A stretch of 64,000 nucleotides of DNA, taken from contig NZ_LJJC01000004.1 in NCBI RefSeq assembly GCF_001420715.1, positions 141,028-205,027 of the forward strand, written 5' to 3'. Shown here piece after piece: positions 41,984 through 50,858 of this stretch; position 1 is the first letter of the stretch; every line of letters begins with the position of its first letter. The notes below the pieces were generated by a model. It saw nothing but the letters and a program-made list of their open reading frames with translations, ran no database searches and was not told where the DNA came from. This DNA is from Heyndrickxia shackletonii. Lineage in GTDB: Bacteria > Bacillota > Bacilli > Bacillales > Bacillaceae_C. A program made the translations under genes and the position numbers.

Positions 41984-42745
41984 TTGAAAGGCAGATTAGC
42001 ATTGTTTGATATATCTAATATAGAAAAATTTTTCCAAGGAACATTTAAAGTGTTGAACGGACTACCTCGATATGTTGCTTTAGAAGAAAACGAGGCGCAA
42101 CCGGATCCCGATTTTAAAGAAAAAATAAGTCATCTGGTAGAAGCTGGGGAAGTCAATAAATTACATTATATAAGTGTGTTAATTCAAAAATCGAACCATG
42201 ACTACATGAGTATCCTCGTAAACAATGGATTTCAATATAGATCATCCATTTTGGAATATACAAAAGAATTAGGGAGCGTAGATGAATATCCACCCCCTTT
42301 TCAGTGGAAATCTTTAAAGGATGTGCTCTCAGAAGAAGAATTTAAGAATATTTGGGAGCGGTGCATGCTTTTTTCGGATAACAAGCCTTCCACTTTATCG
42401 ATGAATCAGCATCTAGATTCTGTAAAAACCGAATTAGGGGATAATTGGAGAAATTCCTGCCGTGTTTTTATAAATGAAGAAAATCCGATTGCGGTTGTTA
42501 TCCCTCATATTGAACCTGGCACCACAGATGAAGGCAGGTTATTTTACTTTGGAATCATTCCGGAAGAGCGGGGGAAAGGGCTAGGTTCTATTCTGCATAA
42601 ACAGTCATTACGGTTTCTAAAAGAAATCGGTGCCACATATTATGTTGGAGGAACTCATTCAACAAATATAAAAATGCAACATATTTTCAAAAGTAATGGC
42701 TGTCGTCTGAAATCAGAGATGGAATCTTACTATAAATATTTTTAA
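41984..42745 (+). CDS. GNAT family N-acetyltransferase
   Basis: The 253-residue product ends with a GNAT domain: VVIPHIEPGTTDEGRLFYFGIIPEERGKGLGSILHKQSLRFLKEIG has the acetyl-CoA pyrophosphate loop ERGKGLG. The N-terminal half (about 1-110) is a second, degenerate GNAT-like part. The TTG at 41984 follows AAAAGGAATACA. It lies 19 nt before the NUDIX fusion gene, so the two are probably co-transcribed. Acceptor substrate unknown. Confidence 0.8.
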   Translation: MKGRLALFDISNIEKFFQGTFKVLNGLPRYVALEENEAQPDPDFKEKISHLVEAGEVNKLHYISVLIQKSNHDYMSILVNNGFQYRSSILEYTKELGSVDEYPPPFQWKSLKDVLSEEEFKNIWERCMLFSDNKPSTLSMNQHLDSVKTELGDNWRNSCRVFINEENPIAVVIPHIEPGTTDEGRLFYFGIIPEERGKGLGSILHKQSLRFLKEIGATYYVGGTHSTNIKMQHIFKSNGCRLKSEMESYYKYF

Positions 42746-42764
42746 TGGGGTGTGGAAAATAGGA

Positions 42765-44441
42765 ATGTCCGATTATTATCAGAAGCTAAGGGAAAAAGTG
42801 GGGAACGAATTGATTTTTATGCCAAGTGTAGCGGCAATTATTCGAAATGAAGCAGGGGAGATTTTATTCCAAAACAAAGGGAATGGAGAAAAGTGGAGTC
42901 TCCCTGCAGGAGCAATCGAGCCTGGTGAAGCACCTGCAGAAGCAGTTGTTCGTGAAGTGTGGGAGGAAACAGGGCTGCATGTAGTTCCTAAAAAGCTTTT
43001 AGGAGTGTTTGGCGGGAAGGATTTTCGATACCAGTATCCGAATGGTCATAAAGTAGAATATAATGTATTTCTGTTTGAGTGTGATGTTAAAGATGGCGAG
43101 CTAAACCCGATTGACGGAGAAACGGCTGAGTTACGGTACTTTAATGCAGAACAAATGCCGGAGCTTGCTTTACCTTATCCTAAATCTATATTTTTACTGA
43201 AAAATCATGAAGAAACTTATTTTCAATGGAAGGACGACTCCTTGAAAAAGAAAGATACCTACGATAAATTAGCAGAGGATATAACAAATTTGTCCCAGCA
43301 CTGGCCAGCATTTGAAGCAGTTGCCTTTGCTTTTTATGATCAAGAAAAAGTTTATCTGTATCGTCACCCAACATTCACAGAACAGGTTTTTCCATGGAAT
43401 GAACAATTTCTGGGGGACACCATTATACTATTTGAAGATTATCCAACCGCCATTGCTTGTGTAGAACACTATGATACTATAGAAGGCTTATACTCCATCC
43501 TTGCCCACGAATTATTTCATGGCTTCCAATATGTCAAAGGGGAAAAGCGATTTCCGGACGAAATGTTAGGGGTATCCTATCTATTGATAGAGGAAAATGT
43601 GGAATTAAGGAATCAGGAAAGATTTCATCTTTATCAGGCGTTAGTAGGGACTGAGGAAGATCGGATAAAACATCTTCAGAATTTCGTTGGACTGAGGGAA
43701 AAAAGAAAAAGTCTTATTGGGGAGTATATTCAATATGAAACCAAGCTGGAAACAGTGGAGGGACCTGCTTATTATATAGAATTAAAAACTTATGCTGAGA
43801 AAAGCTCGCTTCCATATGAGAAAGTACTAGAAAAATATAGTGGTTATCTATTAAACAAAGAAGATGCTAGCATACATCTCAGAAAAAGCTGCTGTGGTTC
43901 TGGTTTATTTCTCAGCCTGCTATTGGATGAACTTTCACCTGAATGGAAGGAAAGTTTTTTTGAGTCGAATCACACGTTATATGATTTATTAAAAAAGCAC
44001 GTGGGTCACGAAATCCTTCAAATAGAGGAGGTTTCCATTTCGGACGAAACGAAAACCATTGTGGAAATGGTTAAAAACAGCAAAGAAGCGAAATTTAAAG
44101 AATTCGAAGCAAAAAAGGGGTATCATCTTGTTTTGGAAGGCGATATGAAATCCGCTTTGATTGATCCAATGAATATCGTAAAAAGTGAAAATAAACTATT
44201 ACACAAAAACTTTTTGAAAGTAAAAGTGAATGATAAAGAATATCTATTTCAACAGCCGGTGGTCGCTTATACTAACGAAAATAGCCGGGGAATATCGAAA
44301 CTCCATGTCATACTGGATGAAAAGCCGGTTGTAAAGGACGGTTTCCTTTTACTTAAGGACGTGGGGGAATTCGAGGGTTCTTTCTATCAAGAGGATACTG
44401 TTTTTCATCTCAAATTGGATGATGTGACCAAGAAATTTTGA
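42765..44441 (+). CDS. NUDIX hydrolase fused to a large HExxH putative metallopeptidase domain
   Basis: The N-terminal 145 residues form a NUDIX domain with box GAIEPGEAPAEAVVREVWEETG (starting at about residue 49), which hydrolyses nucleoside diphosphate derivatives. The remaining 410 residues hold HELFHGFQ (His248, Glu249, His252), a zinc metallopeptidase signature, followed by LLIEENVEL, which could supply a third ligand, and end in a beta-rich region. I do not know this architecture as a described family. The single frame is open throughout. The ATG at 42765 has GTGG 9 nt upstream; an in-frame GTG at 42750 directly abuts GGGG. Confidence 0.8.
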   Translation: MSDYYQKLREKVGNELIFMPSVAAIIRNEAGEILFQNKGNGEKWSLPAGAIEPGEAPAEAVVREVWEETGLHVVPKKLLGVFGGKDFRYQYPNGHKVEYNVFLFECDVKDGELNPIDGETAELRYFNAEQMPELALPYPKSIFLLKNHEETYFQWKDDSLKKKDTYDKLAEDITNLSQHWPAFEAVAFAFYDQEKVYLYRHPTFTEQVFPWNEQFLGDTIILFEDYPTAIACVEHYDTIEGLYSILAHELFHGFQYVKGEKRFPDEMLGVSYLLIEENVELRNQERFHLYQALVGTEEDRIKHLQNFVGLREKRKSLIGEYIQYETKLETVEGPAYYIELKTYAEKSSLPYEKVLEKYSGYLLNKEDASIHLRKSCCGSGLFLSLLLDELSPEWKESFFESNHTLYDLLKKHVGHEILQIEEVSISDETKTIVEMVKNSKEAKFKEFEAKKGYHLVLEGDMKSALIDPMNIVKSENKLLHKNFLKVKVNDKEYLFQQPVVAYTNENSRGISKLHVILDEKPVVKDGFLLLKDVGEFEGSFYQEDTVFHLKLDDVTKKF

Positions 44442-44454
44442 TTTGTGTTCAAAA

Positions 44455-44481
44455 TGAGCTCAGGGATATCCCTGAGCTCAT
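44455..44481. terminator. Bidirectional terminator
   Basis: TGAGCTCAGGG-ATAT-CCCTGAGCTCA is a perfect 11-bp stem between convergent genes, followed by TAAATTTTC on the plus strand. Confidence 0.8.
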
Positions 44482-44488
44482 AAATTTT

Positions 44489-44665
44489 CTATTTGATTTT
44501 CCCCTTAGACTTTTTCTTGTTTTCTATATACACCCATAAATAATAGATTCCCCAAAAAACTATTATGGTTAAAAAAGCCAAACTTGACTGGTGAAAATAA
44601 AGTATGAAAATCAAACCAATCAAGAGAGCGGGAGGCATTAGAATAAAATACTTTTTCCAGTGCAT
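44489..44665 (-). CDS. Small two-helix membrane protein of unknown function
   Basis: A 58-residue protein starting MHWKKYFILMPPALLIGLIF, with a second helix (LAFLTIIVFWGIYYLWVYI) and a lysine-rich C-terminus. AGAAAGGAATATT precedes the ATG at 44665, which is preferred over an in-frame start at 44707. It lies 25 nt downstream of the MFS gene on the same strand and may be its operon partner. Confidence 0.6.
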   Translation of the reverse strand: MHWKKYFILMPPALLIGLIFILYFHQSSLAFLTIIVFWGIYYLWVYIENKKKSKGKIK

Positions 44666-44690
44666 AATATTCCTTTCTGATGATAAGTTA

Positions 44691-45908
44691 TTATATTGAT
44701 TCCTCAAATCGACTGCTTAACTCATTCTCTAGTCTGCTCAACTTCGGATGAACCCAAAAGTAAACGGCGAAACCGAAGTACCCAAGACAAGCCAAGTAGA
44801 GTACGAGATAACTTGATGTTAATTGCCCCAGCAGTCCTCCTAAAAAGAATCCAATTGGGCTTAAGGAACCGAGCAGTGATGATAAGAAGGTAAATCCTGT
44901 TCCTAAGTATTCTTCCGGCAAGTTGACTTGAATTAAAGTTTGAATGTAGATCCCCATGATTCCAATCCCTAACCAAGCCAGACCGAAGAAAATATAAGGA
45001 ACAATAAACTGATTGACGGTAACCATTGCCAGTAACCATGAAGTACCGGAAATCAGTGAGGTTAAAGGCAGAACCCGGTTTAAAGGCATTTTCTCCAACC
45101 TGCTCGATAAAATCGTCCCAACGATGGACCCGATGGACATGGAAGTCAGCCAGAAACCATATTTTACGGATGTGTTGGAAATCACCGGCAACATCGCTAA
45201 TCCCATTGTTGCCAAAACATTAATCCCAATCACACCAAACAAAATACTTAATAATGTTTTCTGCCTCTTTACCACTCGAAATCCATCTGCAAAATCCTTC
45301 TTATACTGCTTGAAAAAATGATTTGTAGTTGCTTCGCTTTCCCTCTTCGACGCAGGGACTTTTAGATAAAACAAGAACAGCATCCCTGTAAAAATAAGCA
45401 AAACACTATTCGAGATATAAATTACCCCCAAGCCAACGAAGGCGATCAATATACCGGATATCGCATCGCAAATGATATCCAATGTTTGATACGAAAAGGC
45501 AAAAATCGAATTTACCTTTGCTAGCTTATCACGCGAAGCCAAACGTTCAATTAAAGCATTTTCCGTTGGATAGGTCGCCTCTGAAAAAGTTAAGGACAAA
45601 AACATTAACAAAAACAGAACGGGGAGCCATAGGCTTTCTGCATAATACAAAATGGAGATAATGCTGATAAATAGTCCTTGCCCAATGGACGCAAAAAATA
45701 AGATCCTCCGTTTAGAAAACCGGTCAATAATCGGACCGTAAAGAAACTGAATTGTTATCGGCAATATGGCGATAGCACTCGTGATACCAATTAGCAAGGA
45801 AGAATCAGTTGTGTTTTTTACATACCATATGGTTGCAATTTTATAAAAGCTATCCGAAAAGTTAGTTAAAATTCTTCCTAATAATAGAACGAACAATGGT
45901 TTACTCAT
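44691..45908 (-). CDS. MFS transporter, putative drug or metabolite exporter
   Basis: The 405-residue product has 12 hydrophobic helices, a loop 2-3 motif FGPIIDRFSKRRILF-like (YGPIIDRFSKRRI) and LPVFLLLMFLSLTFSEATYP, resembling Bacillus efflux pumps of the enterobactin/macrolide exporter type. GGAGGAGAAAACAG precedes the ATG. Substrate unknown; it has no adjacent regulator. Confidence 0.85.
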   Translation of the reverse strand: MSKPLFVLLLGRILTNFSDSFYKIATIWYVKNTTDSSLLIGITSAIAILPITIQFLYGPIIDRFSKRRILFFASIGQGLFISIISILYYAESLWLPVLFLLMFLSLTFSEATYPTENALIERLASRDKLAKVNSIFAFSYQTLDIICDAISGILIAFVGLGVIYISNSVLLIFTGMLFLFYLKVPASKRESEATTNHFFKQYKKDFADGFRVVKRQKTLLSILFGVIGINVLATMGLAMLPVISNTSVKYGFWLTSMSIGSIVGTILSSRLEKMPLNRVLPLTSLISGTSWLLAMVTVNQFIVPYIFFGLAWLGIGIMGIYIQTLIQVNLPEEYLGTGFTFLSSLLGSLSPIGFFLGGLLGQLTSSYLVLYLACLGYFGFAVYFWVHPKLSRLENELSSRFEESI

Positions 45909-46177
45909 CTGTTTTCTCCTCCGATATAAAAATTTTGTATAAAAAATTTTTATAACGGGGGTCCTCGGATTCAGTGTTAATGATCTGCAAAATTCAAGTA
46001 ACGAGTGGCAATCATTCTAGAAAATCTCCTTCCTCTTTTTTTGTCTTATTATTTCATTTATTTTCCAATTGTTCGAATTAAAATCGTAAAATTTATAAAA
46101 TATTTTTTATTTATAATATTCACTATACATACAAAAACAATTGTAGTAAAATTTTACCATCAAAGGAGGGGGCGAAA

Positions 46178-46711
46178 TTGGATTTTGAATATATCATTCG
46201 CTCGGAAACGCCAGCTGATTATGAAAAAATTCGCTTACTACATTATTTTGCGTTCGGAAATAAACTAAATGAAGCAAATTTAGTTCAAGCTATCCGGAAA
46301 AGTGAACTATTTATACCAGAATTATCTCTCGTTGCGGTGAAAGACGGAGACGTCATTGGACATATTTTGTTTAGCAAAATTTTCATAGAAACAAATGAAG
46401 GGGAGATTCCGACTATTGGGCTTGCGCCAATGTCGGTAAAACCGGAATACCAAGGAATCGGAATTGGGTCGGAACTTGTTAAGGCGGGGTTGCGGGCTTG
46501 TGGTGAGCTAGGCTATTCTCATATATTTGTACTCGGACATCCGGATTTCTATCCTAAATTTGGGTTTGTTCCTTCGCAAACCTCGTTCGGAATTGAATGT
46601 CCTTATAATGTGGAGGACCCAAATTTTATGGCGATCGAGTTGAAGGAAGATTCTTTACAGGGAATCAAGGGGAAGGTGAAATATCCACCTACGTTTGAAA
46701 CGGTATCTTAA
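46178..46711 (+). CDS. GNAT family N-acetyltransferase (YhbS-like)
   Basis: The 177-residue protein has the YhbS-like GNAT layout: a VGHILFSKIFIE-type strand (VIGHILFSKIFIE), GLAPMSVKPEYQGIGIGSELVKAGLRACGELGYSHIFVLG with the Q-G-I-G-I-G acetyl-CoA loop, and HPDFYPKFGFVPSQ. The TTG start is supported by AAAGGAGG 8 nt upstream. Monocistronic, acceptor unknown. Confidence 0.87.
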   Translation: MDFEYIIRSETPADYEKIRLLHYFAFGNKLNEANLVQAIRKSELFIPELSLVAVKDGDVIGHILFSKIFIETNEGEIPTIGLAPMSVKPEYQGIGIGSELVKAGLRACGELGYSHIFVLGHPDFYPKFGFVPSQTSFGIECPYNVEDPNFMAIELKEDSLQGIKGKVKYPPTFETVS

Positions 46712-46845
46712 ATAAAAGCTGTTTTCACAATATAAATCCTAAGCTGGTCAGGATTTAGGGAATCTTTTCTTATAAAGTTTCTCCATTTATAACCAAGGAC
46801 TTCCCTATACAAATGCAACAAAGTTTAAGAAAAGAGGTGTTATTT

Positions 46846-47400
46846 ATGTCATTTCCTATTTTAGAAACAGAACGATTAATGCTTAAGGAAATCACCGAAG
46901 AATACACAGGGGCAATCTATGATATTTTTTCACGGGAAGAGGTAACTCGCTATTATGGAATGATACCTTTTCAGGAAGAGGAACAGGCTCAAAAGATGGT
47001 ACATTCCTTTTCAAGGAATTTTGAAGAAAAGCGTGGGATTCGCTGGGGAATGATTTTAAAAGAAACAGGTGAATACATAGGAAGTGTCGGATTAAATAAT
47101 CTTGTTATCACGAGCAAACGTGCAGAAGTTGGATATGAGCTGCATCCGGATTTCTGGAGGAGGGGAATCGTTTCGGAAGCGGTAAAAGCAGTTCTGCAAT
47201 ACAGCTTTGAGGAATTGGATTTATATCGAATCGGTGCCGTTACCTTTCCGGAAAACGACCCGTCTTCCAATCTATTGTTAAAATTGGGATTTCAAAAAGA
47301 GGGACTGCTAAGAGGTTATATCTATCAAGGTGGGGTTTCATACGATACTTTTGTTTTTTCAATTCTAAAGACTGATTGGGTAAAAGATAGGAATCTATGA
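46846..47400 (+). CDS. GNAT family N-acetyltransferase (RimJ/RimL type)
   Basis: The 184-residue protein begins LETERLMLKEITEEYTGAIYDIFSREEVTRYYG and has GYELHPDFWRRGIVSEAVKAVLQYSFEELDLYRIGAVTFPENDPSSNLLLKLGFQKEG, the RimJ/RimL pattern with R-R-G acetyl-CoA loop. Such enzymes acetylate protein N-termini or amino-acid-like compounds. The ATG at 46846 follows AAAGAGGTG; the ATG at 46813 has no site. Confidence 0.87.
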   Translation: MSFPILETERLMLKEITEEYTGAIYDIFSREEVTRYYGMIPFQEEEQAQKMVHSFSRNFEEKRGIRWGMILKETGEYIGSVGLNNLVITSKRAEVGYELHPDFWRRGIVSEAVKAVLQYSFEELDLYRIGAVTFPENDPSSNLLLKLGFQKEGLLRGYIYQGGVSYDTFVFSILKTDWVKDRNL

Positions 47401-47418
47401 TAACCAAATCTCCCGTTA

Positions 47419-47600
47419 TCGGACAACAGTTCCGTTATCTGTGACAAAATGGGCTTATTCCTTCTGTTTGCGGACATAGGAGCCGTTATTTAAGAAAAAA
47501 GCAGTGATTTCATTGTGTTTTTACACAATTAACGTACTCAGTGTCCGATTAGTCCTCAAATTTAGGGCATTTATTAAAAATAACGGATTCTGAGTCCGCG
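47419..47600. repeat. 181-bp palindromic intergenic element, copy 3
   Basis: Forward boxes at 47419 (TCGGACA) and 47470 (GCGGACA) and inverted boxes at 47542 (TGTCCGA) and 47593 (AGTCCGC) show the same 51/72/51-bp spacing, with CAGTGATT in the core as in copy 1. It fills the gap between the acetyltransferase and HIT genes. Confidence 0.85.
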
Positions 47601-47630
47601 TTTAAAATAATTCCCAAAAGGGGTGACATT

Positions 47631-47960
47631 ATGACAGAGGATTTTTACTGTGAAGAGGTACTAAGCGGCAAGACAGCCGTAGACAAGGTAATGGAAACAG
47701 AGAATGTTTTAGCTTACTATCATACAAAACCTTTTTATCCAGTTCATATCGTAGCGATACCGAAAAAGCATATTCCGTCGCTTATCACCCTTCAATATGA
47801 AGATAACGAATTACTTATGGAGTTATTCGATGTTATTAAAAAAGTTGCCGCAACGGTAACCGAAGAAAACGGTGCGTGCAGAGTCATTACGAATATAGGA
47901 AACTATCAGGATTCCAAACATCTGCATTGGCATATTGTGTTTGGAAAACCACTGAGATAA
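47631..47960 (+). CDS. HIT family protein
   Basis: HIT proteins are nucleotide-binding hydrolases or transferases. The 109-residue product has family length and ends in the HIT motif HLHWHIVFG (H-x-H-x-H), with upstream YPVHIVAIPKKHIPSL. AAAAGGGGTG precedes the ATG. It is followed 21 nt later by a DUF3626 gene, with which it is probably co-transcribed. Confidence 0.9.
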   Translation: MTEDFYCEEVLSGKTAVDKVMETENVLAYYHTKPFYPVHIVAIPKKHIPSLITLQYEDNELLMELFDVIKKVAATVTEENGACRVITNIGNYQDSKHLHWHIVFGKPLR

Positions 47961-47981
47961 TAGTGGATGGAGGTGTACTAG

Positions 47982-49055
47982 ATGGAATTGACTCATGCTC
48001 AATCCGTTGCAATCGACCATGTGAGGTTGAAAGCGAAAGAGTCTCAAAGTCAATCGATTGAAAAGATGATAGATATTTTTAACCGGAACAGAATATCTGT
48101 TTCGATCAAGGAACTGCTGTCCATTATTCGCACTTATGGGAGAGTAACGCTCAATTTTCATCCTGATCGAATTCTTTCAAATGGACATACCATTATGGAG
48201 TGCTTTATAGAAGATGGAATGTACTACAGTCAATTTGTCACCCAGGTTACAAACGGAAGTAAGACAGCTTTTGCGGGTGGCGATCGGGATCAGTGGGAAA
48301 AGATTTTGTTTGGCGCGGCTTATCAAAATCCATCCGTAAGAAATGTGGAACGTCCTAAGTATGGCGGATTGAACTTAATGAATTATGCAGATGGTGCTTC
48401 ACCACGTTTTGGTTCATGTCATTTTCGATTAAAACCACATATGTTGGAGTGTTGCACCTTTACTTTTGGGGACAGTCATACAGGACCTGATGTGATGGGA
48501 ACAATTGACACATTTGAACCAATCATGGCTGCATTATTAGAAGTGGCTGAAATAAATCGAGAGGCCCTTGGTAAGTCTGATATGGATGTTGCCGATGTGG
48601 TAAAGCAACTTCTTACCCTTCCATCATGCAGCGGACAGCTAGGTAAATTGGGACGCTCTCTAGATGATTATATCGAAGCACAAATCCATGGCGATATAGA
48701 CCTATCTAAAGATGTTGAGGCATTGGTAGCCGACCCATCCTTTAAGGATACACAACTGGGTGTTTTAATGGAAAAACTCTGTGAAAAGTATTCCATCACA
48801 CTTTTGTGGCATCCTGGATTTCAATTAGCTATTTCCGCTGTACCCGATGATTTTCGAGGTCCAGCGATGCCGCCTCTTGCTAAGCGAGTGGATGAAAATT
48901 ATGCACATACTTCCGGTCTGCTCGATGCAGTTACGATAGGCAATGCAGCTGCATCTTTCTATCATAAACCAGAATATTGGGAGGATTGGGGAACGCCGGA
49001 GGAAACATTCCAGCATTTAAAACAGCTTTGGCATGTTCTTGTAAAATATGGATGA
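47982..49055 (+). CDS. DUF3626 domain-containing protein
   Basis: The 357-residue soluble protein has the DUF3626 blocks RVTLNFHPDRI, YYSQFVTQVTNGSKTAFAGGDRDQWEKILFGAAY, ERPKYGGLNLMNYADGASPRFGSCHFRLKPHML and FTFGDSHTGPDVMGTIDTF. Conserved His, Arg, Asp and Glu residues suggest an enzyme, and the arrangement recalls ADP-ribosyltransferase-like toxins, but that is speculation. GATGGAGGTGTACTAG precedes the ATG. The HIT gene lies immediately upstream. Confidence 0.85.
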   Translation: MELTHAQSVAIDHVRLKAKESQSQSIEKMIDIFNRNRISVSIKELLSIIRTYGRVTLNFHPDRILSNGHTIMECFIEDGMYYSQFVTQVTNGSKTAFAGGDRDQWEKILFGAAYQNPSVRNVERPKYGGLNLMNYADGASPRFGSCHFRLKPHMLECCTFTFGDSHTGPDVMGTIDTFEPIMAALLEVAEINREALGKSDMDVADVVKQLLTLPSCSGQLGKLGRSLDDYIEAQIHGDIDLSKDVEALVADPSFKDTQLGVLMEKLCEKYSITLLWHPGFQLAISAVPDDFRGPAMPPLAKRVDENYAHTSGLLDAVTIGNAAASFYHKPEYWEDWGTPEETFQHLKQLWHVLVKYG

Positions 49056-49137
49056 TTGTAGGGTTCGAATGAGTATATGACATCTATATCCTATAAATCT
49101 TAAAAAGAGGTATTCCAAAGAGAAAAAGGAAGTATGA

Positions 49138-49484
49138 ATGAAGGTAAGTAAACATAACTCAGAACATTATACATGGGGAGAGCAATGTGACGGATGGCAC
49201 CTAGTGAAGAATAAAGACCTAAGTGTCATTCATGAAAGAATGCCTCCGTATACATCAGAGGCTCGGCATTACCATCAGCATTCTCGGCAATTTTTCTATG
49301 TTTTATCCGGAACTGCAATATTAGAACTAGATGGTCAAAGAATTATATTACATACAGGTGAAGGGGTGGAGGTTTCTCCTTGCAATCCTCACCAAATGAA
49401 GAATGAATCCCCAATGACATAGAGTTTTTGGTCATCTCACAACCACATAGCTAAGGGGATTGGATTGAAACGGATGAGGATTGA
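49138..49484 (+). pseudogene. Frameshifted cupin-domain gene
   Basis: The intact first 94 codons encode a cupin (HYHQHSRQFFYVLSGTAILELDG ... HTGEGVEVSPCNPHQM). The frame ends prematurely at 49420. One base added in the CCCC run at 49409-49412 would restore NDIEFLVISQPHS, which matches the expected cupin C-terminus. Even then a TAA follows, before GDWIE, where relatives have GDR. So the gene carries a frameshift and probably a second stop; the truncated protein lacks its last strand. Confidence 0.75.
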
Positions 49485-49513
49485 TTTTCTAATTCATGGA
49501 GAGTGAGAGGTAT

Positions 49514-50080
49514 ATGTTCGCAATTATCGCACTGTTGGACAAGAAAACGGAAAACCTAATAAAAGAAATATGGCAAGACCTAAGGAAACAATCCATTTCT
49601 TTTTATGCGGAGGAGGTTGAGGACCGAAAACCTCATATCACCATCGCAAGCTATAATCATCTTGATAAAGATGAAATGATCCAATCGATGGATCAATTTT
49701 ACGATTCTACTTTTCAAGTAGAAATAACTTTTAATTCATTAGGAACATTCTTAAACTCAGGAACATTGTTTTTATCCCCAACCATGTCGACATCTCTGTC
49801 CAATCTTCATCGAACACATCACGATTTTTTCAAAAGGTTTAATGATAATCCTGATTCTCTTTACTTGCCGGGAAAATGGGTTCCGCATTGTACATTAGCC
49901 AATCGGTTATCCCACGACAAATTATGTGAAGCATTTAAGTACTGTTCTAAAAAACTAAGCACAATCGACGCAAGGATAACAGAGATTGCGTTGATAGAAA
50001 CGATTTTAACAGATGGCCGATGTATAGCAGCACCGGAAGTGTATTCTAAGAAACTATTATCCAATACAATCGAGGTGTAA
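49514..50080 (+). CDS. 2'-5' RNA ligase superfamily (2H phosphoesterase) protein
   Basis: The 188-residue protein has two HxT motifs: KPHITIASY near residue 43 and VPHCTLANRL near 120, the catalytic pair of 2H phosphoesterases/RNA ligase-like enzymes that open cyclic phosphates. GTGAGAGGTAT precedes the ATG at 49514; the upstream ATG at 49496 lacks a site. The gene ends 1 nt before the ABC ATPase ATG, so all three genes form an operon. Confidence 0.86.
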   Translation: MFAIIALLDKKTENLIKEIWQDLRKQSISFYAEEVEDRKPHITIASYNHLDKDEMIQSMDQFYDSTFQVEITFNSLGTFLNSGTLFLSPTMSTSLSNLHRTHHDFFKRFNDNPDSLYLPGKWVPHCTLANRLSHDKLCEAFKYCSKKLSTIDARITEIALIETILTDGRCIAAPEVYSKKLLSNTIEV

Positions 50081-50081
50081 G

Positions 50082-50858
50082 ATGGCAAACGACCAAATCG
50101 TGTTAACCGTAGAGCGTCTTTGGAAAGCGTATAAAGGAATCGGGTATGAAGTTCAGGCACTTAAAAATGTCTCCTTTGATCTTCAAAAGGGCGAATTGCT
50201 TGCCGTGATGGGAACAAGCGGTTCAGGTAAGAGTACACTCCTTAATATTCTTGGTACGTTGGATGAGCCTGATAAGGGGAAAATCTGGCTGAACGGAAAG
50301 CATGATCGCAATATGTTTATAGAGCCCTATGCTGCTCAGTTTAGAAGGGATAATATTGGGTTCATCTTTCAATCTTTTAACCTTTTAAAGGATCTAACGG
50401 TGGAAGAAAATATTGCTCTTCCGTTGATCCTCAAAGGGGTGGGAAAAGAAACAATGGAACAAAAGGTGGATGGGATGCTGGAACTCGTCGGACTATCTAA
50501 CTGGAGAAGACATCGGCCATTTCAGCTTTCCGGAGGGCAGCAGCAAAGAGTAGCAATTGGACGAGCACTAATTACTGCTCCTCCGATTATACTAGCGGAT
50601 GAGCTAACGGGAAATTTGGATTTCAATACCTCTACAGAGATTTTACATGTATTAATCGACATGAAAAAAACATTTGAACAAAGTATTATCATGGTAACCC
50701 ACGATCCAAAGGTGGCAACCTATGCAGACAGAGTGCTTTTCTTTCACGATGGACAAATTGTGGACGAATATAAATGTGCCAGCAATCAAGATAATATGGC
50801 GAATATTTTACATACCTTTCAAGAAATAATGGAGATGTCCAATGATAAAGTCTATTAA
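50082..50858 (+). CDS. ABC transporter ATP-binding protein (MacB/LolD type)
   Basis: The 258-residue ATPase has Walker A GTSGSGKST, the Q-loop FIFQSFNLLKDLTVEENIALPL, signature LSGGQQQR and Walker B ILADELTGNLD, typical of ATPases that drive FtsX-like permeases. GAGGTG precedes the ATG. Its last 17 nt overlap the permease gene. Confidence 0.93.
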   Translation: MANDQIVLTVERLWKAYKGIGYEVQALKNVSFDLQKGELLAVMGTSGSGKSTLLNILGTLDEPDKGKIWLNGKHDRNMFIEPYAAQFRRDNIGFIFQSFNLLKDLTVEENIALPLILKGVGKETMEQKVDGMLELVGLSNWRRHRPFQLSGGQQQRVAIGRALITAPPIILADELTGNLDFNTSTEILHVLIDMKKTFEQSIIMVTHDPKVATYADRVLFFHDGQIVDEYKCASNQDNMANILHTFQEIMEMSNDKVY

